A model generated the notes under the pieces. The model saw only the letters and a list, made by a program, of their open reading frames with translations. It did no database searches and was not told the DNA's origin. Position numbers and translations under genes: made by a program. Below are positions 8,200-18,026 of a DNA stretch of 34,438 nt, piece after piece. Positions within the stretch are counted from its first letter, which is position 1, and the number at the start of each line of letters is the position of its first letter. This stretch comes from Marinilabiliaceae bacterium JC017 (GTDB taxonomy: Bacteria > Bacteroidota > Bacteroidia > Bacteroidales > Marinilabiliaceae): the NCBI GenBank assembly GCA_004296775.1, contig RHGE01000062.1:1-34438 (forward strand). Direction: 5' to 3'.

Positions 8200-9156
8200 A
8201 TGAGTTATATAAATATGCAAAACGAAAAACACAATAAAGAAATTGGCCCTATCATAAAGGATGATGAAATAGACTTGGTTGCTTTAATGAAGACTATTTG
8301 GAACGGCCGGAAAACTATCTATTATTCAGTTGGAATTGCGGTGTTTATTGGGTTGATTATTGCTTTTGCCAGTCCGGCGAAATATACTGCTTCTTCTACT
8401 TTATTGCCTTCTGCGGAAAAAAAAGGAGGTAGTCTTGGTAATTTAAGTGCCTTAGCTGGAATGGCAGGAATAAACTTGGGCTCCATGATGGGAGAAGCAT
8501 CGGGTATTTCTGCAGATATATATCCACATGTGGTGAATAGTTATCCTTTTCTGAAGGAGATGATTCCTCAAAAATTTAATTTTGAGGAATATGAGCAACC
8601 TATTTCTGTGTATGATTATGTGGTGGCTGATACTATTGAGTCGTTTGGATCCAAAATCGCTAAATATACCATCAGTTTACCTTGGACAGTGAAAGATGCT
8701 ATTTTTTCAAATGGTGAGGAGTCTGATATAGAAATAGCTGATTATGGTTTGCTAAATTTAACGGAAGAGGAATTAGCAGCGATTGGATTTATGCAGAATC
8801 TTATTCAAATTGAAGTGGATAAAAAAACAGGACTTGTAGTTGTGTCAGTAGAATCCACGGAGCCTGTTTTAACTGTTCAATTTGTTCAGAGGGCTGTTGA
8901 TTTTTTACAGGAATACGTTATTTCATATAAAACCAAGCAAGTCCGTGAAAATTTGGATTTTGTGCAACAACGTTTTGATGAGAAAAAACGAGAGTATGAT
9001 GAGGTGCAAAAGGCATTTTTCGAATATAAGGATAGACATAGGAATATGATTTCTGAGCGAATGGATGCTGAGTATCAACGATTGAGTGATGTTTATGATA
9101 TTGCTTCTACTGTTTATGAAGGATTAGCTCAGCAATTGGAACAGGCTAAAAAATAA
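8200..9156 (+). CDS. Wzz-like chain-length protein, copy 1, truncated by frameshift
   Basis: 318 residues as read, then a TAA. Shared with the intact homologue at 10813-11946: a cytoplasmic start with DEIDLVALMKTIW, a membrane helix at about 39-59, the PSAEKKGG/LAGMAGINLG segment, TIESFGSKIAKYT, and a long periplasmic coiled-coil ending [10 protein letters not shown]. The second membrane helix, always present in Wzz proteins, is missing from this frame but is encoded just downstream in the -1 frame (9153-9332). The break falls in a run of six A at 9148-9153, consistent with loss of one A or with slippage on AAA-AAA. As read, it would be a one-helix protein, probably unable to act as a normal co-polymerase. 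The start ATG at 8200 has another ATG five codons later. Confidence 0.85.
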   Translation: MSYINMQNEKHNKEIGPIIKDDEIDLVALMKTIWNGRKTIYYSVGIAVFIGLIIAFASPAKYTASSTLLPSAEKKGGSLGNLSALAGMAGINLGSMMGEASGISADIYPHVVNSYPFLKEMIPQKFNFEEYEQPISVYDYVVADTIESFGSKIAKYTISLPWTVKDAIFSNGEESDIEIADYGLLNLTEEELAAIGFMQNLIQIEVDKKTGLVVVSVESTEPVLTVQFVQRAVDFLQEYVISYKTKQVRENLDFVQQRFDEKKREYDEVQKAFFEYKDRHRNMISERMDAEYQRLSDVYDIASTVYEGLAQQLEQAKK

Positions 9157-9332
9157 CAGTGAAGGAAGAAACGTCGGTGTTTATTGTATGGAAAGCTGCG
9201 AAAGTACGTAGTGAGAAAAGTGAGCTAAAAACAACCATAATAATTGCAGTTAGTATATTGTTAGGATGTATTTTAGTATTAGGAATAATGTTTGGTGAGT
9301 TGGGTTGGAATAAACTTAATAATTGCATTTAG
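9153..9332 (+). pseudogene. Detached 3' end of Wzz copy 1 (second membrane helix)
   Basis: In the -1 frame from 9153 the translation starts ITVKEETSVFIV, runs through KAAKVRSEK and then a hydrophobic helix (IIIAVSILLGCILVLG), and ends with TAG at 9330-9332. It aligns along its length with the C-terminus of the intact copy ([21 protein letters not shown], second helix). The prolines normally found before the second helix of Wzz proteins are lost here, which hints at decay beyond the single frameshift. No start codon or leader suggests separate translation. Confidence 0.75.
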
Positions 9333-9410
9333 TTTGTTAGACTGTCAAAAAACAAAGGAATATCCGAGTAATATTAAATCTTATACTTTTGTATTTAAAT
9401 TATTACACAT

Positions 9411-10820
9411 ATGAATATGCCAAACAAAATAGCAAATATCTGTTGTATTGGTGCGGGTTATGTTGGGGGGCCTACCATGGCTGTTATAGCTCAGAAGTGC
9501 CCGGAAATAATGGTTAATGTTGTTGATATTAATGATCGAAGAATTGCAGCATGGAATGATGACAATTTGGATAATCTTCCGATATATGAGCCAGGTCTAA
9601 TAGAAGTTGTTAGGGAAGCTCGTGGACGAAATCTTTTTTTTTCTAATGATGTGGATAAGGCTATTGATAAGGCAGAAATGATTTTTATCTCTGTGAATAC
9701 CCCTACCAAAACTTATGGTGTTGGGAAAGGAATGGCAGCTGATTTAAAATTTGTTGAATTGTGTGCTCGTAATATTGCTAAAGTTGCTAAATCAGATAAA
9801 ATTATTGTAGAGAAGTCAACGCTTCCTGTACGTACTGCTGCATCGATAAAAACTATACTTGATGCAGAAGGTAATGGGGTTAAATTTAAAGTGTTATCTA
9901 ATCCAGAGTTTTTGGCTGAAGGAACAGCAATTGATGATTTACAAAATGCTGATCGGGTTTTGATTGGTGGAGATCAGGATGAAGAAGGATTGAAAGCTAT
10001 TCAATGTTTAGTAGATATATATATGAATTGGTTACCTAAAGAAAGAATTATTTCTACTAATTTGTGGTCGTCTGAGTTATCGAAACTAACAGCAAATGCT
10101 TTTTTAGCTCAGAGGGTATCTTCGATTAATGCCATTTCAGCCTTGTGTGAACAGACGGGTGCCAATGTGGATGAGATTGCTAAAGCAATAGGGGCAGATA
10201 GTCGAATTGGTCCAAAGTTTCTTCAAGCTTCTGTGGGATTTGGTGGTTCATGTTTTCAAAAAGATATTCTTAATCTGGTTTATATTGCTCGATCTTATGG
10301 CCTGGAAGAAGTTGCTGATTATTGGCAGCAAGTAATAATACTCAATGATTACCAAAAAAGACGGTTCGCAGAAAAGATTGTCAAGAATTTATTTAATACA
10401 GTGTCAGGTAAAAAGATTGCAATTCTTGGGTGGGCCTTTAAGAAAGATACCAATGATACGCGAGAGTCAGCCGCGATTTATGTAGCTGATCATTTACTAA
10501 ACGAGCAAGCAGAATTGTATATTTATGACCCTAAGGTTCAAAAGGAACAGGTTTTTGCCGATCTTGACTATTTAAATACGCGCTCCGAAGAAGATAACAG
10601 GAAACTAGTAACAGTTGTTGAGCAACCATATGATGCACTATCTAATGCACATGCAGTAGCCGTTCTTACTGAATGGGATGAGTTTATAACTTATGATTGG
10701 AGTAAAGTATTTAAGGAAATGTATAAACCAGCCTTTCTTTTTGATGGCCGTAATATTTTAGAAAAGTCATATTTTGAATTAGTAGGATTTCAGGTTTACA
10801 GCCTGGGCAATAATGAGTAA
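9411..10820 (+). CDS. ugd: UDP-glucose 6-dehydrogenase, animal-like subtype
   Basis: Oxidises UDP-glucose twice with NAD+ to UDP-glucuronate, a precursor for acidic surface polysaccharide. 469 residues. The Rossmann NAD site GAGYVGGPT is at 14-22. The substrate region has EKSTLPV (134-140) and NPEFLAEG (164-171). The catalytic cysteine is C281 in [16 protein letters not shown]. The C-terminal UDP-binding domain has [14 protein letters not shown]. The strings [16 protein letters not shown] and [12 protein letters not shown] resemble metazoan and plant UGDH more than the shorter E. coli Ugd; some bacteria carry this long form, so transfer direction cannot be judged. It sits between the two Wzz genes and overlaps the second by 8 bases. 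A second ATG is two codons downstream of the first. Confidence 0.96.
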   Translation: MNMPNKIANICCIGAGYVGGPTMAVIAQKCPEIMVNVVDINDRRIAAWNDDNLDNLPIYEPGLIEVVREARGRNLFFSNDVDKAIDKAEMIFISVNTPTKTYGVGKGMAADLKFVELCARNIAKVAKSDKIIVEKSTLPVRTAASIKTILDAEGNGVKFKVLSNPEFLAEGTAIDDLQNADRVLIGGDQDEEGLKAIQCLVDIYMNWLPKERIISTNLWSSELSKLTANAFLAQRVSSINAISALCEQTGANVDEIAKAIGADSRIGPKFLQASVGFGGSCFQKDILNLVYIARSYGLEEVADYWQQVIILNDYQKRRFAEKIVKNLFNTVSGKKIAILGWAFKKDTNDTRESAAIYVADHLLNEQAELYIYDPKVQKEQVFADLDYLNTRSEEDNRKLVTVVEQPYDALSNAHAVAVLTEWDEFITYDWSKVFKEMYKPAFLFDGRNILEKSYFELVGFQVYSLGNNE

Positions 10821-11946
10821 TATGAAGTCGAAACTAAAGTATAGTTATTCTAGTGATCTACAGTTAGATAATGAGGAAATTGATCTTGTTGCATTAGTAA
10901 AGAACATTTGGGAAAAAAGAAGAATTGTATATCATACAGTTGTAATTTGTTTGTTATTTGGTTTACTATATTCTTTTATTAAACCTGTTAAATATTCATC
11001 GTATGCAATTTTATTGCCGTCAGCAAGTATTTCTTCTGATAATATGGGTGGTATAGGTGCGATTGCGGGATTGGCAGGGATTAACATAGCAAGCTTGGGA
11101 GAAAGTGCTGTTACAATTCCTCCGGAGCTATATCCCGAAATTATCGGAAGCCTACCTTTTCAGAGGGAGTTGGTAAATGAACATTACTCATTCAAAGAAT
11201 ACCATGAGCCTGTTTCATACTATGAGTTTTACATGTCAGATACTATTGAATCATTCGGTGATAAAGTTTTGAAGTATACCGTTTTATTGCCATGGACAAT
11301 CAAGGATGAAGTTAACGGGGAGAGGATTTTACAGGATTCGAAGGATACCTCTGTAATATGTTTAACTGAGCAGGAAGTTGAAATGTATAAAGAGTTTGCT
11401 GAAAAAATTCAGGTTGATTTTAATAATAAATCTGGACTGGTTGTAATTAAAGGGGTCTATGAAGAGCAGTTGATTGTAGCTCAGCTTGTTAATAAAACAG
11501 TTGAAAAATTGCAACGATATGTCACCGCTTATAAGACAAAACAGGTTAGACAGAATCTTGATTTTATTCAGGCGAGGTATAATGAAAAGAAAGAGGAATA
11601 TTCGCAGTTACAAAAAAGACTATATGCCTATAAAGATCAGCATAGAAATGTCGTTTCTGAACGAATAGATATGGAATATAAGCATCTGAGTGATGAATTT
11701 AGTGTTACATCTGATGTGTTTAATAGCCTTGCGCAACAGTTGGAACAAGCGAAAATTGCAGTTAGCGAAAATACACCTGCCTTTACAATCCTGGAGCCGG
11801 CAAAAGTACCTTTGGAAAAAGATGGTCCAAGAAAGTTAATAGTACTTGTTATTTCCGGAATTTTGGGAACTATCTTTGGAATAACTCTATTGCTTTTAAA
11901 GGACTATTTTGAAATCATAAAAGGTCGATGGAAAAGGCTAGATTAA
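10813..11946 (+). CDS. wzz: Wzz-like polysaccharide chain-length protein, copy 2
   Basis: 377 residues with the full Wzz/GumC-type layout: cytoplasmic N-terminus with [13 protein letters not shown], membrane helix at about 40-60, a periplasmic domain with coiled-coil (about 235-310), the proline-containing [13 protein letters not shown] segment, and a second membrane helix at about 345-366 before a short basic tail. There is no C-terminal tyrosine-kinase domain, so it is the separate co-polymerase form rather than Wzc. It is clearly paralogous to 8200-9332 and is the only intact copy. Translation could begin at 10813 (overlapping ugd by 8 bases) or at the in-frame ATG at 10822, directly after the ugd stop. 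Confidence 0.9.
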   Translation: MSNMKSKLKYSYSSDLQLDNEEIDLVALVKNIWEKRRIVYHTVVICLLFGLLYSFIKPVKYSSYAILLPSASISSDNMGGIGAIAGLAGINIASLGESAVTIPPELYPEIIGSLPFQRELVNEHYSFKEYHEPVSYYEFYMSDTIESFGDKVLKYTVLLPWTIKDEVNGERILQDSKDTSVICLTEQEVEMYKEFAEKIQVDFNNKSGLVVIKGVYEEQLIVAQLVNKTVEKLQRYVTAYKTKQVRQNLDFIQARYNEKKEEYSQLQKRLYAYKDQHRNVVSERIDMEYKHLSDEFSVTSDVFNSLAQQLEQAKIAVSENTPAFTILEPAKVPLEKDGPRKLIVLVISGILGTIFGITLLLLKDYFEIIKGRWKRLD

Positions 11947-11997
11947 TTTTAGTACAAATGATCTTATTAGCATTAATATATCCAAAAACTAAGATTT

Positions 11998-12732
11998 ATG
12001 ATTAGTCATTTTGAATCTTTTGTATTTTTCGTATTGTATATCTTTGCCTTTTTCTTTGTTTTTCAATTAGGATCCTTGTTGTTTTGTTATGCGTTTACCT
12101 TATTTAAAGGTAAAAGAGAAGAAGAAAATAGGAGGAGCGTTAAAGAAACTGGCGGTGTGAAAGAATATAAGAAGCCAGGATTTAAGGGTATAGTAATTCG
12201 ATATATGAACGGTTATTACAGGTATGTAATATTAATGGTTGGTAAAATGCCTTCGCATCATATTAGAAACATTATTTACATGTCTTGTTTTAAAGTAAAA
12301 ATGGATAATCGTGTGGTCTTTTATGGTGGGAGTGAGATAAGAAGTCCCTACAACCTGAGTATTGGGAAAGGCACCATAATAGGTGATAATTCAATTTTAG
12401 ATGCACGTTATGGAATTATTATTGGTGAAAATGTAAACTTTAGTTCTAACGTAAGTTTATGGACACTTCAACATGATTATAACTGTCCTGATTTTTCAAC
12501 CGAAGGACAAGGAAGAGCTATTATAATTGGAAAACGAGCCTGGATTGGGCCTAATGTTACTATTTTGCCAGGAGTTCGAATAGGTGAAGGTGCTGTTGTC
12601 GGTGCTGGTTCTGTAGTTACGAAGGATCTTGAACCATTTAAACTCTATGGTGGGATCCCCGCAAAGATTCTAGGTGATAGGAACACCAATCTAACTTATG
12701 AGTTTCGCGGTAACTATTTGCCATTTTACTGA
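11998..12732 (+). CDS. Membrane-anchored hexapeptide-repeat acetyltransferase
   Basis: 244 residues. A hydrophobic helix at residues 7-37 is followed by a basic linker and then a left-handed beta-helix of hexapeptide repeats from about 110 (LSIGKGTIIGDNSI, IIIGENVNFSSNV, IIIGKRAWIGPNVTIL, VRIGEGAVVGAGSVV). The likely catalytic histidine is H159 in LQHDYNCPDF, and the domain ends with the usual GGIPAKILG. This is the NodL/WcaF-like O-acetyltransferase family; it would transfer acetyl from acetyl-CoA to a sugar hydroxyl of the repeat unit. The membrane anchor ahead of the domain is less common and suggests that the lipid-linked intermediate is the acceptor (inference). Confidence 0.88.
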   Translation: MISHFESFVFFVLYIFAFFFVFQLGSLLFCYAFTLFKGKREEENRRSVKETGGVKEYKKPGFKGIVIRYMNGYYRYVILMVGKMPSHHIRNIIYMSCFKVKMDNRVVFYGGSEIRSPYNLSIGKGTIIGDNSILDARYGIIIGENVNFSSNVSLWTLQHDYNCPDFSTEGQGRAIIIGKRAWIGPNVTILPGVRIGEGAVVGAGSVVTKDLEPFKLYGGIPAKILGDRNTNLTYEFRGNYLPFY

Positions 12733-12770
12733 TCTTATAGTATGTAAAAAATTATAATATCGATAAACAT

Positions 12771-13964
12771 ATGAGGAATGTAGCAATCTTGTGGGCGGAT
12801 CCTTACAATACAAATTTAGGGGTTTCAGCTTTAGCTTATTCAACTTTAATGCTTGTTGTTGATTCTTTAAGAGCATCTGGTGAGGATGTAAATATAAGTT
12901 TCGTTGGAAGTAAATATACCAAGTCTGATAAAATACAGCTAGGAGATAAAGAATATAAGTTTGAAACCATTGAGGGATTGGATTACTTTAAGTTAAAATC
13001 TCTAGCAAAAGTAATACTTCAAAATAAAAGGTATAAACCTCGAAAGTTGCTTGGTTTTGATAGTATTATTGATATTGGTGCAGGAGATAGCTATTCTGAT
13101 ATTTATGGAATGGTGAGGTTTAACCGGATGTTTAATTCTAAGCGTTTGTTTAAGATGTTTGGAAAGAAACAACTTTTGTTGCCACAGACAATTGGACCGT
13201 TTGAAAATAAACGTGTTCAACAAAAAGCAATGGATATTCTTAAAAGTTTTGCTTATGTGTTCGCTAGAGATGAGATGAGTTATAATTATGCAAAAAGATT
13301 TATCTCAGAGGAAAAGCTAAACGAATCTATTGATGTTGCATTTTATTTACCATATGAAGCTTACCAATTTTCAAAGGAAAAGGTACACGTTGGTATTAAC
13401 GTGTCTGGTTTGCTATGGAATGGAGGATACACTAAAAACAATCAGTTTAATTTAGTCTGTAATTATCAAGAACTAATTAAAAATACGATTGAGTATTTTT
13501 TAAATAAGGAAGAATGTGAAGTTCATCTTGTTGGGCATGTACTTCCAGAGAATGATCATGTTGAAAATGACTATGCGGTTTGTCAGAAGTTAAAGGAGGG
13601 ATATAAAGCAGTTACCATGGCACCAAGGTTTGCTACACCAATGGAAGCAAAGTCATATATCGCAGGCTTGGACTTTTTCACTGGAGCGCGGATGCATTCC
13701 ACGATTGCAGCATTTTCATCAGGAGTGCCTGTTTTTCCAATGGCTTATAGTAGAAAGTTTAATGGCTTGTTTATTAATACACTTTATTATAAGTGGATGG
13801 GAGACTGTGTTAATCAGGATGCTGAATCAGTTTTTCAGGGAATTATTAAAGCTTATAAAGATAGAAACCTATTGAAGGATGCAATATGTGATTCTCATGC
13901 CAAAATAATTTCACCAAGGTTAATTAAACTTAAACAAAACTTAAGGGAGTTTTTAGTAAGCTAG
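12771..13964 (+). CDS. Polysaccharide pyruvyl transferase family protein, first
   Basis: 397 residues, CsaB/WcaK-type fold with two Rossmann-like halves. The N-terminal half has FDSIIDIGAGDSYSD (97-110), LLLPQTIGPF (135-144) and FARDEMSYNYA (164-174). The C-terminal half has the typical FFTGARMHSTIAAFSSGVPV and AYSRKF. Family members transfer pyruvate from phosphoenolpyruvate to a sugar as a ketal; several members in capsule clusters have never been tested, so the donor is an inference. The next gene starts one base after its stop and encodes an FrhB-like protein, a pair that recurs in Bacteroidota polysaccharide loci. Confidence 0.85.
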   Translation: MRNVAILWADPYNTNLGVSALAYSTLMLVVDSLRASGEDVNISFVGSKYTKSDKIQLGDKEYKFETIEGLDYFKLKSLAKVILQNKRYKPRKLLGFDSIIDIGAGDSYSDIYGMVRFNRMFNSKRLFKMFGKKQLLLPQTIGPFENKRVQQKAMDILKSFAYVFARDEMSYNYAKRFISEEKLNESIDVAFYLPYEAYQFSKEKVHVGINVSGLLWNGGYTKNNQFNLVCNYQELIKNTIEYFLNKEECEVHLVGHVLPENDHVENDYAVCQKLKEGYKAVTMAPRFATPMEAKSYIAGLDFFTGARMHSTIAAFSSGVPVFPMAYSRKFNGLFINTLYYKWMGDCVNQDAESVFQGIIKAYKDRNLLKDAICDSHAKIISPRLIKLKQNLREFLVS

Positions 13965-13965
13965 T

Positions 13966-15177
13966 ATGCACGAATCAGTAATAAGATCTATTGATAAGGC
14001 CAATCTTTGCATTGGTTGTGGCTTGTGTGAAGCTATATGTGGGAAAGAAAATGTTAAAATGAACATTGAGAGCGATGGTTTTATACATCCTAAATTGTTG
14101 AATTCCCGCGTAAAAAAGAAGGATGGCAAAATTATCTCCAAAATCTGTCCAGCAGTAAATGTTAGAAATAGCAATCGACTGATTAAGAGTGAAAAGGTGT
14201 GGGGGACAATTTTAGGATGTTATTCAACTTATTCAACTAGCAAAGAAGTTAGAAATAATGGATCATCAGGAGGAACCATTACTCAGATATGTATCTCTTT
14301 ATTGAAATCTGGTAAAGTTGATGCAGTACTTCAGGTTGGAGGATCAAAAAAAGATTATTCAAAAAATGAACTTAAGGTAAATAAGACTGAAGAAAGTATT
14401 TTAGAATGTGCATCATCCAGATATGCGCCAGCGTTTGTCTTTCCTGATATCTTAAAGTTATTGTCTGGTTCTGATGAAAAATATGCGTTTGTTGGAAAAC
14501 CATGTGATGTAACTGCGCTTAAAAACCTTCTTGTGCAATTTCCTCAATATGCGGAGAAGATTAAGTATACCATTGCAATTGTATGTGCAGGAATTCCATC
14601 ATTTATTGGAACCGATAATGTTATAAAAAAGCTCAAAGCTGTATCCCCGGTAAGTAATCTCAGGTATAGAGGTGACGGATGGCCCGGATATTTCTCTTTT
14701 CAAGATGCTAAGGGAGAAAAGCATAAGATGAGTTACAATGAATCCTGGGGAAAAATATTAGGAAAAACAGTCCACATTAGGTGCAAAATATGCCCAGATG
14801 GTATTGGATTTCATTCAGACATTGCTGTTGGAGATGATTGGGAAACAAAGGATGGTTACCCTGATTTTAATGAAAAGCCCGGACAAAGCCTTACCATAAC
14901 CAGGTCGAATAAAGGAGAAGAACTCATTGAGGAATTAACCAAATCAGGAGAATTAAGCAGGAGCGAAATTGCCATAAGTAAATTAAAGGTCATTCAACCT
15001 TATCAATATAAGAGAAGGATTTACGTTGCTGCACGGATATTAGCCTTCATGCTAGTTAAAGGTAGGGTGTTGAATTTTAGGAATATGGGGGTAATGTCTA
15101 ATGTGGTAAAAGTGAATGGTTACATATTTGTTAGAGAGTTTTTAGGCTCAATGAAGCGGTTTATTAGGAGGCGATAG
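13966..15177 (+). CDS. FrhB-like flavo-iron-sulfur protein of a polysaccharide locus
   Basis: 403 residues related to the beta subunit of coenzyme F420 hydrogenase/dehydrogenase. An N-terminal ferredoxin-like motif CIGCGLCEAIC holds C15, C18, C21 and C25, with a further CP at residue 61. The central part has NGSSGGTITQI and KPCDVTALKNL, and the C-terminal part has RCKICPDGIGFHSDIAVGDDW, all standard in the family. It therefore probably carries a [4Fe-4S] cluster and a flavin. Bacteroidota are not known to make F420, so FAD or FMN is more plausible. The family is regularly found next to pyruvyl-transferase-like genes in capsule clusters, yet its reaction there is unknown; a redox change of a sugar or lipid intermediate is a guess. 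Confidence 0.87.
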   Translation: MHESVIRSIDKANLCIGCGLCEAICGKENVKMNIESDGFIHPKLLNSRVKKKDGKIISKICPAVNVRNSNRLIKSEKVWGTILGCYSTYSTSKEVRNNGSSGGTITQICISLLKSGKVDAVLQVGGSKKDYSKNELKVNKTEESILECASSRYAPAFVFPDILKLLSGSDEKYAFVGKPCDVTALKNLLVQFPQYAEKIKYTIAIVCAGIPSFIGTDNVIKKLKAVSPVSNLRYRGDGWPGYFSFQDAKGEKHKMSYNESWGKILGKTVHIRCKICPDGIGFHSDIAVGDDWETKDGYPDFNEKPGQSLTITRSNKGEELIEELTKSGELSRSEIAISKLKVIQPYQYKRRIYVAARILAFMLVKGRVLNFRNMGVMSNVVKVNGYIFVREFLGSMKRFIRRR

Positions 15178-15181
15178 GTAG

Positions 15182-16696
15182 ATGAGTGAAAAATTTAAGT
15201 ATATATTGAAGTCATTTAGCTGGGGGCTTTTATCAAAGGTTTTGGATGCGGCTATTAAGGTTGTCACTGTCCCTTTATTGCTTAGCTATTTTGGAAAGGA
15301 GGATTTTGGACTTATTACTTTAGCCATTTCCGTAAATGCCTATCTGCAATTGTTGGATTTAGGAATGAATACGGGGGCTGTTAAGTACTTTTCAGGTTGG
15401 ATTGACAATAAAAAATTTATACTACTTGATTTAGTTTCTCGAACAGCAATAAGTTTTTATGGAATAATAGGGATTGTTAATGCAATAGTGTTAATAGCAG
15501 TAGCTTTTGGGGGCATCAATTATTTAGGATTAAAGGATCAACAGGTTCAACTGATGCAAGTAATGCTCTTGATTCTTGCGGCGTTAGCTATTTTGAACTG
15601 GAGTTCTTCTGTTTTTAACCAGCTACTCGTAGCTAATCAAAAAATAGCAATAGTTCAGCAGGTTTTGGTTATTCGTAGCCTATTTTCCTTATTATTGGTT
15701 TATTTTACAATCAACCAAAAACTTGGTATTGTTGATTATTTTTTATGGTTTTCCATTATTAATAGTTTACAATTGATACCGTTAGCAGTTATCGCAAAGA
15801 AAGATGGATTGATAAAGAATTTCTTACCTTCTTTTAACTGGAAACTCTTTCGACCTGTTCTTAAGTACAGTCTTTCGATTATAGCGATTGGCGTTTTTTC
15901 TATGACAGCCACTAAGATGCGTCCAGTAATCTTAAGTATATACTGTAATGAGGGGGTTGGTATAGTTACGGAATTCAGGATAATGGAGACAATAACATTA
16001 TTCATTATCTCAATTGGAGGTATGTTAATAAAGATATTTCTACCCATGAGTACCAAGATTATCCAAAATAATAATACTAAGGAGATGTCCTTCTTTGCTC
16101 AAAATACAACTTTTTATACCTCTATCATTTGTGTTATGCTTTGTTTTCCTATTATTATTAATGCAAGAGAGATCATTAGTATTTACGTTGGGAAGGAATT
16201 TTCTGATTTAAGTATTTGGTTAATCATATGGGTTTATACTATTGTTGCCTATCTGCATAATTCACCTGTATCTAGTTTAGTGTTAGCTAGTGGTAAAACT
16301 AAAATGCTAATAATAAGTTCGGGTATTTCATGTGTTCTTTCTTTGGTTCTTAATGCTTTATTAAGTAATATCTATGGTGTGGGTTCCGCAATAATAGGTT
16401 ATGGGCTGTATATATTTATACAGATGAGTTTTTATTATTTATATTTCAATACGAAAGTTTTAAGACTTAACTCCAAGGCTATATTTGTATCATTTATCGT
16501 ACCTTTTCTTTGTGGAATTTTTCCTGTCCTGTTAATTAATGGCAATATTAATTTTCCATGTTTGTATATAAATATACTAGTTAAAACGAGTATTTGGTTT
16601 GTATTATTTGTTGTATTGTTATTAGCAGCTAATAAGGTAATGGGAATAGGCGAACTTAATCTTAGCATTTTAAAAAGAGATGAGCCTTTAGTATAA
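15182..16696 (+). CDS. wzx: Polysaccharide repeat-unit flippase (Wzx)
   Basis: 504 residues, almost entirely membrane-embedded with about 12-14 hydrophobic helices spread evenly, as expected for the MATE-related polysaccharide transporter superfamily. The N-terminus has the family features SFSWGLLSKVLDAAIKV and LLLSYFGKEDFGLITLA, which resemble other Wzx/RfbX proteins. It would flip the undecaprenyl-pyrophosphate-linked repeat unit to the periplasmic face. The start is 4 bases after the preceding stop. The next gene, a polymerase candidate, completes the Wzx/Wzy pair. Confidence 0.9.
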   Translation: MSEKFKYILKSFSWGLLSKVLDAAIKVVTVPLLLSYFGKEDFGLITLAISVNAYLQLLDLGMNTGAVKYFSGWIDNKKFILLDLVSRTAISFYGIIGIVNAIVLIAVAFGGINYLGLKDQQVQLMQVMLLILAALAILNWSSSVFNQLLVANQKIAIVQQVLVIRSLFSLLLVYFTINQKLGIVDYFLWFSIINSLQLIPLAVIAKKDGLIKNFLPSFNWKLFRPVLKYSLSIIAIGVFSMTATKMRPVILSIYCNEGVGIVTEFRIMETITLFIISIGGMLIKIFLPMSTKIIQNNNTKEMSFFAQNTTFYTSIICVMLCFPIIINAREIISIYVGKEFSDLSIWLIIWVYTIVAYLHNSPVSSLVLASGKTKMLIISSGISCVLSLVLNALLSNIYGVGSAIIGYGLYIFIQMSFYYLYFNTKVLRLNSKAIFVSFIVPFLCGIFPVLLINGNINFPCLYINILVKTSIWFVLFVVLLLAANKVMGIGELNLSILKRDEPLV

Positions 16697-16738
16697 ATGT
16701 TGATTAATTGTGATATTAACTCCAAATAAGATTGATAC

Positions 16739-18004
16739 ATGAGTGTCTTATTATTTAACCTTTTATTGTATTTGGTACCATGTATTAGCCTTTTATTAAT
16801 AGATAAAGGATTAACATTACGGACCATATTATTATTATTTATCTCATTTAATGCTCTATGCTCAATCTATACATGGAATAATGGGATCTATTTAGAATTT
16901 TCAAGTGGTTTATATTATAATGAAATAAGTGTTCTTCCAGCCCTATTAATCTGGATTGGTCTCATGATTGTCTTTCTGCCAATTTTACAATTCAGAGAGA
17001 AAAGCATTGAGATTATTCAGCTACCACCTCCAGGAAAGATAAAATACTTTAGCATTTTTGGAACAGTTCTGGGATTATTACTCATAGCAATGATGATTAT
17101 ACCTGTTTTGAAAGGATTAATGTCAGGATTTGGGGAACTCTATGTAGGTAGTAAAACAGGAGAAGCTTTGTTTTCCGGTATAGTTTATAAATTGTATCAC
17201 TTATATTCTTCGATTCAAATTCCGCTGATGCTTTATTGGGGTTATTATATCTCGTTTATAAAAAAAAGCAAGCTTAATTCACTGCTCTTATTTATTGCTG
17301 CTTTTATACCTTCAATAATATATGGTATAGGCGGGGCTTCCAGAGGAATGTTATTTTTTAGATTTATCGATGCGTTTATTATACTTCTTATATTCAGGAA
17401 GTTCATCGATAGGAGAATGCTACAAAGAGCTGGTGCTGTATTAATTCTATTTGTTGCATTTCTTCTCTTTGTTTCTATATTAATTACTAAAGGTAGATTT
17501 GGTGAAGGAAATATTATTTTTAAAATTATTGCGCAATACTTTGGTGAATCCTTCATTAACGCAAATATTCACTTCTTTGAAAATGTGAAGAGTCCTTTAT
17601 TTGGGGAAAGAATGTTTCCTGATTTATATACATGGTTTTCAGGGAATTCTATAGAGAATTTTAGTTCAAAGTTTGAAGCTTGGTCATATTATACTAATAA
17701 AGTAGAAGTTTATATTCATTACTTTAAAACGCTTCCAATTGATTTTTATATTGAGTTTGGCGTAATTGGTGCTGGAATAATAATTTTATTTTTATCAATT
17801 GTCGGGAAAAGATATATAAAAGAATCAGCAGAAATGCCTTTTTATCGCTTATTTTGGGTTGTGTATTTTTATCAGATTTGTATGGGATCTATATTTGGCT
17901 TTACAAAAGCAGGTCATGATAACATGCTTCGTTTCTTAGGATTGGTTATTCTTTATCTTTTTTTTAGGATTAATTTCTCAAAAATAACTTTACAACGAAT
18001 TTGA
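16739..18004 (+). CDS. wzy: Oligosaccharide repeat-unit polymerase (Wzy-like)
   Basis: 421 residues with about 10-12 predicted membrane helices and two larger extracytoplasmic loops (about 125-150 and 270-335). The segment YGIGGASRGMLFFRF (around 195-209) is the conserved arginine-containing motif of the repeat-unit polymerase family. Sequence in this family is poorly conserved, so the call rests on topology, that motif, length and position directly after wzx. It would join repeat units on the periplasmic side. Confidence 0.82.
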   Translation: MSVLLFNLLLYLVPCISLLLIDKGLTLRTILLLFISFNALCSIYTWNNGIYLEFSSGLYYNEISVLPALLIWIGLMIVFLPILQFREKSIEIIQLPPPGKIKYFSIFGTVLGLLLIAMMIIPVLKGLMSGFGELYVGSKTGEALFSGIVYKLYHLYSSIQIPLMLYWGYYISFIKKSKLNSLLLFIAAFIPSIIYGIGGASRGMLFFRFIDAFIILLIFRKFIDRRMLQRAGAVLILFVAFLLFVSILITKGRFGEGNIIFKIIAQYFGESFINANIHFFENVKSPLFGERMFPDLYTWFSGNSIENFSSKFEAWSYYTNKVEVYIHYFKTLPIDFYIEFGVIGAGIIILFLSIVGKRYIKESAEMPFYRLFWVVYFYQICMGSIFGFTKAGHDNMLRFLGLVILYLFFRINFSKITLQRI

Positions 18005-18026
18005 CAATTATTATACGAGAAGAAAG

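Noticed and set aside
9384-9391. TACTTTTG, a possible -7 promoter element before ugd
   Set aside because: No TTTG or TTG at the required distance upstream; AT-rich sequence gives such matches by chance, and ugd is well placed within the operon.
15736-16056. Minus-strand open frame of 106 codons inside wzx
   Set aside because: The plus-strand gene is clearly real and full length; the antisense frame shows no family features.
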